Assembly (NCBI GenBank): GCA_036971475.1
Contig: JBAIZL010000007.1
Span: 29,334,447-29,398,446, forward strand
DNA length: 64,000 bases
Origin: Prosapia bicincta
Taxonomy: Eukaryota > Arthropoda > Insecta > Hemiptera > Cercopidae
Reading direction: 5' to 3'
A program made the position numbers and the translations under genes. Under the pieces are notes generated by a model. It made no database searches. It was not told where the DNA came from and was given only the letters and a program-made list of their open reading frames with translations. The number at the start of each line of letters is the position of its first letter. Position 1 is the stretch's first letter. Below, in pieces: positions 1 to 10,820 of this stretch.

Positions 1-1414
1 AAATATTTCTTTCTTGACCAACTAGCCATTGTGTTTAAAACGTTTGTGTTTGTATTACTTGCTACTAGTATGTGTTTGTAAAACTATGTAAATAAAATAT
101 TTCTTTCTTGACCAACTAGCCATTGTGTTTAAAACGTTTGTGTTTGAATTACTTGCTACTTGTACATGTTTGTAAATCTATGTAAATAAAATATTTCTTT
201 CTTGACCAACTAGCCATTGTGTTTAAAACATTTGTGTTTGTATTACTTGCAACTTGTATGTGTTTGTAAAACTATATAAATAAAATATTTCTTTCCTGAC
301 CAACTAGCCATTGTGTTTAAAACGTTTGTGTTTGTATTACTTGCAACTTGTATGTGTTTGTAAAACTATGTAAATAAAACATTTCTTTCTTGACCAACTA
401 GCCATTGTGTTTAAAACATTTGTGTTTGTATTACTTGCTACTTGTATATGTTTGTAAATCTATGTAAATAAAATATTTCTTTCTTGACCAACTAGCCACT
501 GTGTTTAAAACATTTGTGTTTGTATTACTTGCAACTTGTATGTGTTTGTAAAACTATGTAAATAAAATATTTCTTTCTTGAACAACTAGGCATTGTGTTT
601 AAAACGTTTGTGTTTGTATTACTTGCTACTTGTATGTGTTTGTAAAACTATGTAAATAAAATATTTCTTTCTTGACCATCTAGCCATTGTGTTTAAAACG
701 TTTGTGTTTGTATTACTTGCTACTTGTATGTGTTTGTAAAACTATGTAAATAAAATATTTCTTTCTTGACCAACTAGCTATTGTGTTTAAAACGTTTGTG
801 TTTGTATTACTTGCTACTTGTATGTGTTTGTAAAACTATGTAAATAAAATATTTCTTTCTTGACCATCTAGCCATTGTGTTTAAAACGTTTGTGTTTGTA
901 TTACTTGCTACTTATATGTGTTTGTAAAACTATGTAAATAAAATATTTCTTTCTTGACCAACTAGCCATTGTGTTTAAAACGTTTGTGTTTGTATTACTT
1001 TCTACTTGTATGTGTTTGTAAAACTATGTAAATAAAATATTTCTTTCTTGACCAACTAGCCATTGTGTTTAAAACGTTTGTGTTTGTATTACTTGCAACT
1101 TGTATGTGTTTGTAAAACTATGTAAATTAAATATTTCTTTCTTGACCAACTAGCCATTGTGTTTAAAACGTTTGTGTTTGTATTACTTGCAACTTGTATG
1201 TGTTTGTAAAACTATGTAAATAAAATATTTCTTTCTTGACCAACTAGCCATTGTGTTTAAAACATTTGTGTTTGTATTACTTGCTACTTGTATGTGTTTT
1301 TAAAACTATGTAAATAAAATATTTCTTTCTTGACCAACTAGCCATTGTGTTTAAAACATTTGTGTTTGTATTACTTGCTACTTGTATGTGTTTTTAACAC
1401 TATGTAAATAAAAT
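1..1414. repeat. 94-bp tandem repeat array, about 15 copies
   Basis: A unit of 94 bp is repeated head to tail: the segment starting AAATATTTCTTTCTTGACC at 1 recurs at 95 and 189 and so on, until the array breaks into unrelated sequence after about 1414. Landmarks in each unit are TTGACCAACTAGCCATTGTG, TTTAAAACGTTTGTG and TATGTAAATAAAA. Copies differ by only a few substitutions, for example CGTTTG/CATTTG, TGCTACTTG/TGCAACTTG and ACCAACTAG/ACCATCTAG, and almost no indels are visible. No long open frame is present. The array starts at the first base of the window, so its true left end is unknown. Confidence 0.95.
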
Positions 1415-3682
1415 AAAAGGAAATAAATTAAATCGTTAGAACTGTTTATTTTGTGGCATACGGTACACTTGAATACATGCTTCGACGTGGAACAAACAAT
1501 GGTTAAAGATGTTTGACCTGGCTCTCAGGATATCATTGAGTATCACATTGATTGCTACATGACTAAGGTTTAGCCAACGTGTGCACTATCCCATGCTGAT
1601 GGATTAATTTAACTATTCAGAAATAGTGATTGGCTACACTGTGACCCGGTGGGACAGGGAATTGCTTAGTGATTGATTAATTATTGCATCGGTGCATCAC
1701 AGCAGCAGAATTATGCTACGTACTCCGGTCATTGTCTAAACGCAATGGTGAGGAATCATAAACATCTTACAATTCTTTATATTAAGGTTGCTTTTGTTTG
1801 TAAAATAGGGAAATCATTGTCTTATATTGAGATATAGCAAATTTAATTTTAGTTTATCGCCTACGCAGTTTTAAACGTTTTCTAATTGAATGTATTTTTA
1901 ATGAGCTTTACAGCAAACATGTTTGTTTTATTTGAGCGCTTTTACAGTTTTTCTTTCACTATTGAATCGTCAGACCCACAAACATATTCAAATTTCCATT
2001 TTTAGAAATTTGAAAATAAAGATGAAAAATCCTTATAAAGACTTAAGCTCGATTTACATGTGTTCATAAAGTTTGATTACGGTGCATGCGGTGAAAAACA
2101 GATAAAGGTTTCACCAGTTTCTGACAATGTTACATCATCAGGGCATTTATTTCCCCTAGTATAGCGATATGGGACGGTATAGTGTTGCTGGCCACAGCAA
2201 GAAATTTCTTTGATTCTTGTGTCGGTTTTGAAGGCCTTAATGATGAGGTCGATTTGAATTTTAACAGAAAACGAGCAAAATTTTTATCAGCGATTTTTTA
2301 AAACCCATAACAAATTTATTATTGATAAATTAAAAAATAACCAGTGCACGATGCTCTAAAGTTTGGTGGATAAAGTCTAAAGTAAACACTCTAAAGCTGA
2401 AAGAGTAAAATAACACTTAGCAATACCTTAGATATAAAGAAGAATAAAGGTTGAAACTTATTTAGGAAATTAAATGTCAATAATTTCAGGAAATTCCCCA
2501 GGATTGTATAAACCGTGAAAGGAACTTCATTTACCCATTACCGATTGTATAAGGGAAGGGGGGGGGGTGTAGACACAACATTTTCTCGAACGTTTCTTAT
2601 TTCGTAACGTTTTATAAGCGGTCTTAGTCAACTCAAGTCAGAGGGTACTTTATGAAAAATCAGATTCTTTCGAAATGTCTTTGACATTGTAATTTTGCAA
2701 GAAGTACTTAGGAAAAATAGGTGTGAGGGCAATTTGTTGCACAGATTCTGTTACCGTCGTTAACAACTGTTCAACAATATTCTTTTACAGAATATCACAG
2801 TATATTTGTAATTAAATAATTTATAAACATATCTGTGGTCGACTTCATGGGGTAGGCACGGGACATCTACAGAGAGTCTTGCCTTCTTCCTGTGAGTAGG
2901 TCTGGATGTTTTATTTTATTTATCATTTTAAAAAACTTAGAATCTATCTTTATTTGTAAAAAGCTATGGCTGCTAGACTGACCATCTTACAGCCCAAAAT
3001 CTAAGATCCTGAGACTTGACGTTTGTAGTGGTTTGTGAGTAACCCTGAGGTTTTATTCTAAAGGGTAGAAGGCACAAAATACACCTTCTGTAGAAAGTGC
3101 ACAGTGAGTACGGTATATAGTATAACCACGTGTTCTCAGGCAAAGCAATAATTTGCAAAATCCTTTTTACAATAAAAATTATTAAGATATTATTGTAAAC
3201 AATTTGAAATTATTACAAATCAACGGAAATTAAATTATAAAGAAATCAACAGATAAATGCGCAAAATAAAAATCTCGAGGGAATACAAGGCCCTGATTGG
3301 CTCAATAACTAACTGACCAACGCACAACGGAAACGGCTAGAAAGTAGATATTTCGGGGATAAATAACTCAGAAAGGTTCTAGCAGGAAGGGCGTAGCCTT
3401 GAAGGTACATTTTTGAAAACAATTAACTTGCTTCATGGGCACGATTTTTTGTAAAAACTCAACTTTCCCTTGGGTGCGGTTTTTGTAAAACAATAACCGT
3501 TAAAACAATATAATGACGTATAATATATCTATTTACAAAACTTTTAAGTTATATGTATCAATGCAAAAAAATGAACTTTTACACGAAAACATAACCTAGT
3601 CATTCACTGACTTTGCGCCCCGAACTATAGACCTTATTTTCTGCTTAGAGATTTACGGGCGAAGCCTTGAAGGGAAGAGGTT
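1415..3682. other. Unrecognised AT-rich intergenic or intronic DNA
   Basis: No coding region, RNA gene or transposon could be supported here. The sequence is AT-rich and single copy as far as can be seen. The only outstanding feature is a run of ten G at 2558-2567 inside a purine stretch. A minus-strand open frame of 61 codons at 2973-3158 has no recognisable domain or splice context and is not counted as a gene. Confidence 0.5.
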
Positions 3683-4686
3683 CCTATATTAAAACAAATA
3701 ATTAACATGTCCCATTGGTAAGAGAGGCCTAAGTGTAAACGTTCACAGTTATAGAAATGTATAGGCTATATTAAAACAAATAATTAACATGTCCCATTGG
3801 TAAGAGAGGCCTAAGTCTAAACGTTCACAGTTATAGAAATGTATAGGCGTATATTAAAACAAATAATTAACATGTCCCATTGGTAAGAGAGGCCTAAGTG
3901 TAAACGTTCACAGTTATAGAAATGTATAGGCCTATATTAAAACAAATAACTAACATGTCCCATTGGTAAGAGAGGCCTAAGTGTAAACGTTCACAGTTAT
4001 AGAAATGTATAGGCCTATATTAAAACAAATAATTAACATGTCCCATTGGTAAGAGAGGCCTAAGTGTAAACGTTCACAGTTATAGAAATGTATAGGCCTA
4101 TATTAAAACAAATAATTAACATGTCCCATTGGTAAGAGAGGCCTAAGTGTAAACGTTCACAGTTATAGAAATGTATAGGCCTATATTAAAACAAATAACT
4201 AACATGTCCCATTGGTAAGAGATGCCTAAGTGTAAACGTTCACAGTTATAGAAATGTATAGGCCTATATTAAAACAAATAATTAACATGTCCCATTGGTA
4301 AGAGAGGCCTAAGTGTAAACGTTCACAGTTATAGAAATGTATAGGCCTATATTAAAACAAATAATTAACATGTCCCATTGGTAAGAGAGGCCTAAGTGTA
4401 AACGTTCACAGTTATAGAAATGTATAGGCCTATATTAAAACAAATAACTAACATGTCCCATTGGTAAGAGAGGCCTAAGTGTAAACGTTCACAGTTATAG
4501 AAATGTATAGGCCTATATTAAAACAAATAATTAACATGTCCCATTGGTAAGAGAGGCCTAAGTGTAAACGTTCACAGTTATAGAAATGTATAGGCCTATA
4601 TTAAAACAAATAATTAACATGTCCCATTGGTAAGAGAGGCCTAAGAATAAACGTTCACAGTTATAGAAATGTATAGGCCTATATTA
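3683..4686. repeat. 83-bp tandem repeat array, 12 copies
   Basis: The unit begins CCTATATTAAAACAAATAA and contains CATGTCCCATTGGTAAGAG, GGCCTAAGTGTAAACGTTC and ACAGTTATAGAAATGTATAG. The marker AAAACAAATA occurs at 3691, 3773 (a unit one base short) and 3856, then every 83 bp until the last unit runs into TATTATATTAGATTTTT. Copies are nearly identical, differing by variants such as AATTAACATG/AACTAACATG and GAGAGGCC/GAGATGCC. The unit junctions form TATAGGCCTATA, a perfect 12-bp palindrome, and a second AGGCCT lies inside most units. The array is non-coding. Confidence 0.95.
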
Positions 4687-4941
4687 TATTAGATTTTTTA
4701 ATGGTAAGCTACAATGAAAACAAAACTACCACGAAAAAATAAACTTTGCACTTTAACAAGACTAAATTTTTTTCTCAATAGTTTACGGAGGCTACTACGA
4801 TGCTTGAAATGTTTTACCAATGCAAGTACATTTATGTTTAAAAAAATGACATAATTTAAGTAGATTTATTTCCATAACGAATGTCTTTGACATTTAATTC
4901 TTCTGATATCACAACAACGCGTAACTAATTATTGTTTGTAG
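4687..4941. other. AT-rich DNA upstream of a predicted exon
   Basis: Nothing recognisable lies here beyond the probable 3' end of an intron. The segment ends ATTATTGTTTGTAG, a usable acceptor just before the open frame that starts at 4942. Confidence 0.4.
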
Positions 4942-5092
4942 GTTTTTATTACCGGCTATGTAATGCTCAAGGCATGGTACAAACTGGCTCTGACAACGAT
5001 ACGAAAAATCCTAATTAGTATAAAGAAATCTGACAATCCATCCAAAGACGTTCCGATGCCTCCGTTCGACGATAATGAAGAAACTTCCAGAA
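4942..5092 (+). CDS. Predicted internal exon of an unrecognised gene (exon A)
   Basis: After an acceptor ending TTTGTAG at 4941, the only open frame begins GTT TTT ATT ACC and runs 50 codons plus one base to a donor, GTAAAA, at 5093. The other two frames close with stops. The peptide starts VFITGYVMLKAWYKLAL, is basic in its first half (KK, RK), and then becomes acidic and proline-rich (DVPMPPFDDNEE). The first 20 or so residues are hydrophobic and could be the end of a membrane or buried segment. The exon ends in phase 1, which matches exon B at 6190: the junction codon becomes AAA and the join reads TSRKIVIAET. The protein family is not recognised. Upstream exons would have to lie further left and were not identified. 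Without splicing the frame would stop at 5127. Confidence 0.5.
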
Positions 5093-5777
5093 GTAAAATC
5101 ACAAACTTTAAGATAGTTTATTTTTAGAGGTAGAAAAGGGGGTGATAGACTGCTAATAACTATTAGCTTCATATACCAAAATTATTGAGCTAAAGGGATT
5201 AAATATTTTAAATGATGCAATTGTCTATTAATTTTAAATCATTGACTGAAAAAATCATCGAAGACTGAATAATTCAATAGAATTTTTTTAATCAATAATT
5301 AAAGAAAAATAAAACCATAACACATGTTATAGCTAGTTTAGTAAAGAGTTTTGTGAAGAATTCATTACTTATATTATTAATTTTGTTATTATTATAAAGG
5401 GTCTGAAGAAACACCTTTATAACGCCCGTGAAAGTATCAGAGTTTCGGTTTTGTAGGACTAGGTTGGCTTTCTTCTGGTTGGTTTTAGGTTTTTCCTTTG
5501 TTTGGTGGAGTCGGTACAGGTTTGGTTTTTTGTTTGCATAAAATTGGATTGGGTTTGGTTAGGCTACATTGAATATAAAATTTCTCTGTAATATTTGCGT
5601 AAGGTAACGTCTCAAAGAAATATATTATAAATGACTCGTGATCTACGGCATAATGGTGTTCCTCACCTTGCATGTTACCCTTGCTTCGAAAGCCGATCTT
5701 ATACCGACCACTTTTAGACGTGGGCTATTTACTCAGCCTGCATTCATATATCATAATATTGCAGTCGTATATATAGT

Positions 5778-6147
<370 letters not shown>

Positions 6148-6189
6148 TATTGTTTTTACTCTCTAAATTTATTTTCACATCTGGTTTAG

Positions 6190-6389
6190 AAATCGTAATA
6201 GCTGAAACTTGCGGACCAAAACCAATACGACAACTAAGTGCAATAAGAGGAAAATTACAAGTGACAAATGTCACTGAACGACGTGTAATGTGTATGGTTC
6301 GAGATGACATAACTAGATTTACTGCTTTTTTTAACAAGTACAACTCACACTGGAAGCAACGACCTTTTTTGAGTAATCAATATCAATAA
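6190..6389 (+). CDS. Predicted terminal coding exon of an unrecognised gene (exon B)
   Basis: The acceptor context is TTTTCACATCTGGTTTAG, ending at 6189. The exon opens with two bases that complete the codon left by exon A, then reads IVIAETCGPKPIRQLSAIRG and onward to a TAA stop at 6387-6389, giving 65 full codons. The tail is basic and aromatic (RRVMCMVRDD, TRFTAFFNKY, HWKQRP) with no low-complexity sequence. It looks like normal coding sequence rather than a shadow of the neighbouring GT repeat. A Met at 6150 in the same frame lies in the intron and is unlikely to be a start. With exon A it forms a 116-residue C-terminus. The family is not recognised. No obvious AATAAA follows within the next 200 bases. 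Confidence 0.55.
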
Positions 6390-6879
6390 TTATCCCACTT
6401 CCAATCTTATTTAATTGAATAGCTGAAATGAAAACAAGAAATAATAATAATAATTGCAGTTTGTCTATTGAAATATTCCGACCTACCGGAGATAGTGTTA
6501 TATTCTTTTATTATGGTTAAAGACCAAACCTTTTCTGGGCTGTATGTGTAATTAAGTACAACACAGCAATATGTTAGCATGTAGTACGTACTCAATTTGC
6601 ACCGTAAGAGTTATTTAGTTCCATATAAAACCTTGAAAAATCGATACATTATTGGCCTGAAAAGTATCTATATGTTGTTCGTGATTGTACCGTCGAGGTA
6701 GTAGGAGCATGTAGATGTCAAACAGCTAAATTCTAAGTAAATGTTTCTCTTCATATTATTCGAAGAAACATATTATTTTAAGTACAAAGCATACGTTCAG
6801 GGTAGCAAATAGTTCCGGTCGATGTATAAGAGTAATAAGTACATGAGAGTAGGACGAAAAATGTGTAGGAAGACGAAAC
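6390..6879. other. Non-coding flank between exon B and the 116-bp array
   Basis: This is AT-rich sequence following the TAA of the predicted terminal exon, probably 3' UTR and then intergenic DNA. A short (AAT)n tract lies near 6441. No gene or element was recognised. The last 100 bases contain degenerate fragments of the downstream repeat, such as CAGGGTAGCAAATAG near 6798. Confidence 0.4.
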
Positions 6880-8045
6880 AAAGGTTTGTAGGATAGTAAA
6901 CGTTAAAGACGACCTAATAATGGAGTGAAGGGTAGCGAACGTGATAGGCGACCTACTCAAGTGTTGTAATATAGCGAACGTGAACTGTGACCAATAGAGT
7001 GTGGTAGGGTAGTGAACGTTAGGGACAACGCAATTAGGGATTGTAGGTAGCGAACGTGATAGGCGACCTACTAAAGTGTTGTAAAATAGCGAACGTGAAC
7101 TATGACCAATAGAGTGTGGTAGAGTAACGAACGTGAGGGACAACGCCATTAGGGAAAATAGGGTAGCGAACGTGATTGGCAATCTACTCAGGTGTTGTAA
7201 AATAGCGAGTGTGAACTGTTACCAATAGAGTGTGGTAGGGTAGCGAAAGTGAGGGACAACGCCATTAGGGAAAATAGGGTAGCGAACGTGATTGGCAATC
7301 TACTCAGGTGTTGTAAAATAGCGAGTGTGAACTGCGACCAATAGAGTGTGGTAGGGTAGCGAACGTGAGGGACAACGCAATTAGGGATTGTAGGGTAGCG
7401 AACGTGATAGGCGATCTACTCAGGTGTTGTAAAATAGCGAATGTGAACTGTGACCAATAGAGTGTGGTAGGGTAGCGAAAGTGAGGGACAACGCAATTTG
7501 GGATTGTAGAGTAGCGAACTTGATACGCGATCTACTCAGATGTTGTACATAGCGAACCTGAACTGTGACCAATAGAGTGTGGTAGGGTAACGAACGTGAG
7601 GGACAACGCAATCAGTGATTGTAGGGTAGCGAACGTGATACGCGATCTACTCAGATGTTGTACATAGCGAACCTGAACTGTGACCAATAGAGTGTGGTAG
7701 GGTAACGAACGTGAGGGACAACGCAATCAGTGATTGTAGGGTAGCGAACGTGATAGGCGACCTACTCAAGTGTTGTAAAATAGCGAACGTGAACTATGAC
7801 CAATAGCGTGGTAGGATACGCAACGTTTAGGCCGACGCAATATTGTACGTTAGGGAACGTGAAAGACGACCTAGTAATGGGTTGAAAGGCAGCAAACGTT
7901 AACTTTGATCAATAAAATGTGGTAGAGTAGTGAACGTGTAAGCCGATGCAATAAGGAGTTGTAGGGTAGCGAACGTGATGGGCGACCCAGTAAAGGTTGT
8001 AGGATACACAACGTGTAAACATGCGGAAAAGGAGTGTAACAAGGT
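6880..8045. repeat. 116-bp tandem repeat built from three 38-39-bp subunits
   Basis: The marker GTGTTGTA (or ATGTTGTA) recurs at 6961, 7076, 7192, 7308, 7424, 7540, 7655 and 7770, a period of 115-116 bp. Inside each unit the core GCGAACGTGA appears three times with different tails: GAACTGTGACC, GAGGGACAACGC and GATAGGCGACC. For example it occurs at 7321 (as GCGAGTGTGA), 7359, 7398 and 7437, spacings of 38, 39 and 39. The large unit is therefore a trimer of an older 38-39-bp unit. The flanks, about 6880-6960 and 7800-8045, hold degraded single subunits. Minus-strand frames with repeated SRSLPY- and HSIGHSS-type text are read-through of the repeat. Confidence 0.9.
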
Positions 8046-9071
8046 AGGTAATAATGAACAATAAGAATTGATTCATACTGTAGCAGAATAGAATGAAGAT
8101 ATGTATGGAAATACATAATACGTCTTATAATCATTCTGAATTTATTTTTCAGTTAATATTTCTCTGGGTACTTCATTTAGATTTCATACAGTTAATTTTA
8201 TGTTACACATTTTGGTGTGGAACAGCTGTTTTAACACCTAGGCTATGTTACTCTATTTATTGTACACTATTAGGTTGTAATATTATTATTTTTTATCAGG
8301 TAATAAATATATCATGATATATATTTCAATAGGTTTTACTATATTTAGTTCAATATAATGAATATGGGTTAGTTAACTAATTTTTAAATTCTGAAATGAA
8401 AACCTTGTGTTTTCATACACTTTCAATAAATTTCGTTTAAAAATTGTTTATTAAGTAAACTTTAAATATAATAAAGTTTTGCTGTTACCTGCATTATTTT
8501 ATTACTAACTGCATTAAATATATTTCAATAAAACCTTTATTAACTGCATTCCTCAACCGAAGTATCCATATCCGTCAACAAGTCCCGCGTATTATTTCTT
8601 TATTTTGTCCGAGAGTCAGGTATTTCCTACGGACTGTATTGCCATGTATTTTTACATAACAATTTCAGCAATACAACCGTTTGTCTGTGCTTAAATTAAT
8701 TTAGGTTCAAATAAAATAATTTTAGCACACTTAGAATGACTGTTTTCCAATATGTTTGCTTAATTTTTATTAAATAGTGAATTATTACGTCCCGGGGAGG
8801 CAATGCAATAGTTTGAATGGAGGAAAGAGTTAACGGATTTATTTTAGTCGGATGTAAATTATTTGATCTCTAGCGTGTGTTTTGTTTACATATTTGTATT
8901 GATTTATACATCAAAGCTTTCACGAAGCTTACAAATCTATAGGAAAATGAGTTTGAAAGAATGGATTCGTTGTTAACGAACGCGTATATTGGAATGGATG
9001 TTAATGTAGCTTCTAAATTGCTTTATCATTAACGCTTTACTTATAGATTTCTGGAGCGTTGTAGACTAAAC
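8046..9071. other. Unrecognised AT-rich DNA
   Basis: No coding region, RNA gene or repeat family was recognised. Short open frames here, such as 74 codons at 8093-8317, have no domain signature. A short inverted AAGCTT-centred motif near 8915-8930 is too small to interpret. Confidence 0.4.
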
Positions 9072-9130
9072 AAAAACCCATTAACCGCATAATAAAAATC
9101 TATTATTCAACTACAATTACTTTATGTACA

Positions 9131-9157
9131 TTTCGATTACATAGTAATCATCTTCAG
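9131..9157 (-). other. Hammerhead-like core in the left arm
   Basis: Read on the minus strand, this is CTGAAGA, a single T, stem GATTAC, loop TAT, stem GTAATC, then GAAA. The order CUGANGA, stem II, GAAA is the hammerhead ribozyme core arrangement. The extra U between CUGAAGA and the stem is atypical. Activity is not implied by sequence alone. Confidence 0.35.
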
Positions 9158-9298
9158 AAGTAGTTTTTTCCAATATTTTTTCTCGACAAAAAAACTAATA
9201 AATTCCACATAATTTGTATTAATTTTTAGAAATAAAACTATTGACATACTGTGGATTGTTTTCCATTTTTATTGAAAAAAAAATTAGAAAAAATACCT

Positions 9299-9325
9299 CT
9301 GAAGATGATTACCTTGTAATCGAAA
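9299..9325 (+). other. Hammerhead-like core in the right arm
   Basis: CTGAAGA at 9299-9305, T, stem GATTAC at 9307-9312, loop CTT, stem GTAATC at 9316-9321, then GAAA at 9322-9325. It is the inverted partner of the copy at 9131-9157. It shares the CUGANGA / stem / GAAA order of hammerhead ribozymes, with the same extra U. Confidence 0.35.
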
Positions 9326-9383
9326 TGTATATAAAGTACCTGTAGTTCAATAATAGATTTTTTTGTTGTGGTTAGTGGGTTTA

Positions 9384-9849
9384 TGCTCATGCAATAACCA
9401 CTTTATGTTCAAATTAATAGCTATTGCACCAATAAGAACGGATTATAGTATTAGAATAAATAATACAGTTGTTTGGTTGTATACTATAACGTCTGTTTTA
9501 TCTCATAACACATTAATTGAGAGCATAAGAACTATACGTCATGTGACGGGCAGAACCCTGTCACAATTGCCACCAAGAGGGAAAATAGTTAAAAGTAAAG
9601 CCAAGTTAAATTTTTTTGTTATGACATTAAGCCAAGCCATTGAGAAGGGGGTTAAAAATTTAAAGTAAATTATAGGGGGTCATTTGCAAGGGGAAAATTG
9701 TCAAATTCGGCCTAAAATTATAAACGACATTTCCATAGATGCAGAACAACAAATAAAGAACAATGACAAGAATAAGAAAAATTCGTTAGAAGCACGGGAA
9801 AAGAGTTATGCAGCCCGAAAAGAAAACAAGTAAATTAATTTCTTTTTGA
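9384..9849. other. Non-coding DNA with a weak open frame
   Basis: A plus-strand open frame to 9668 begins inside the MITE arm and has no recognised domain. It is basic near its end (PPRGKIVKSKAK) but lacks support as a gene. The sequence after 9668 is AG-rich and unremarkable. Confidence 0.35.
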
Positions 9850-10260
9850 ATGTCATTTCCTTTCTCACGCTCTGGCAGTGATGACGACAGACGCGCGCAT
9901 CTATCTATGCAAAGTTGGAGAGATATCGATTTTTGATTGGTCTGATCGAAACGCGGGAAAATTGCTACAACAAGGAGCCCAACGATAAAGGAGGGGCAAA
10001 GCGTTACTTGGCATCGAGAGACGGCGTTAGAAGGTTGGCCAAGCGGAGTTCGCGTGAGTAATAGCCGCGAAGAAATGAACTTTTGTTTTAGTGAATAACG
10101 ACGATCAAAAACGATGGCAGGCTAGACGGTTGTGTTTCGCTGAAATGTAGGAAGTGCTGTTTCATAAATGGGGCCCTTTCGGATTAAGATCTATCCGAAA
10201 GCGGTGCTCATAACTAAGACCTAAAGATGCTGCGTCGTAAGTCTTAAAGTGTTTCGGAAT
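9850..10260. other. CpG-rich patch with hairpin, at the left end of an unusual block
   Basis: This stretch is clearly richer in G+C and CpG than its surroundings, for example GACAGACGCGCGCATC, TCGAAACGCGGG, GAGAGACGGCG and GAGTTCGCGTGAG. A perfect 9-bp inverted repeat, CTTTCGGAT / ATCCGAAAG with an 8-base spacer, lies at 10176-10201. A TATA-like ATATATAAAA begins at about 10262, just downstream. It could be a promoter region or the end of a retroelement LTR. Neither can be proven from the window. Confidence 0.4.
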
Positions 10261-10820
10261 AATATATAAAAATGCAGCTTTACTTGTGGTACGGACAGGA
10301 AAGTATGCAGTGTTTTAAATAGGGACAAAGTTTTTTAAGAGAAGAACAGTTTTAATTTTGAAATAGTAAAAGTAGAAAATTAACGATAAACTTTGTAAAA
10401 GCTTGTAGTGTTTTAAAAATGGTGTTTAGAACAGTGTTTCATTTAACTTGCAAATCAAAATTTAACCATCAAGTGCTTAATATCCACAAGATGCCCATGC
10501 AGAGGATGCGAAGACTGAAGACGACACCGTGGGAACAGAAAAGGAGCTGTATGCAGGGCGTTGGCCATTTCAAACAAAGGGACGAGGGCTTTCAACATGG
10601 CGGACTTCTCTTTTTCAATTTTGGAAGGAGCTGTAAGCGTCACATGGAGCCGGCACGAAAGCAACCCCCCACTTCGATGTTCCATAGAAACACCTGAGGA
10701 AGAGGGAAGACTCTCAAGCCTTTGTCCAACGGAAAATTTAAGGTCAGACCTGCACAGATTTCTTTTTGCAGATGGGAGTTTTTGTTTTGATAAAATTTTA
10801 AAAGGGGAAATTGTTCATTA
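10261..10820. other. Mixed-composition segment with overlapping short open frames
   Basis: Two overlapping plus-strand open frames of 92 codons (10419-10697) and 86 codons (10561-10821), and one on the minus strand, cross the same 250 bases. No family is recognised in any of them, and none has a convincing start or partner exon. Composition is intermediate between the CpG-rich patch to the left and the C-poor block to the right. It may be the body of an untranslated transcript or a degenerate element. Confidence 0.3.

Larger units (their letters stand above)
9072..9383. mobile_element. MITE-like palindromic element with about 90-bp terminal inverted repeats
   Basis: The left arm, about 9072-9163, begins AAAAACCCATTAACCGCATA. 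It is the imperfect reverse complement of the right arm, about 9297-9383, which ends GTGGTTAGTGGGTTTAT. Matching inner landmarks are AATCTATTATT(C/G)AACTACA, ACTTTAT, TACATTTCGATTAC and GTAATCATCTTCAG. A non-coding centre of about 130 bp separates the arms. The outer end is shared with the element at 15647-15830 (AACCCACTAACCACAAT-like), so both belong to one family. No transposase is encoded, hence non-autonomous. Target-site duplications are not clear. Confidence 0.8.

Noticed and set aside
2551..2567. G-run as a G-quadruplex
   Set aside because: A single homopolymer of ten G after short G tracts is weak evidence and is also a common sequencing-error site.
6778..7726. Minus-strand open frames with repeated SRSLPY / HSIGHSS text
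   Set aside because: They are read-through of the 116-bp tandem repeat. No splice or start context supports a gene.
9363..9668. 101-codon plus-strand open frame
   Set aside because: It begins inside the terminal repeat of a MITE-like element and shows no domain.
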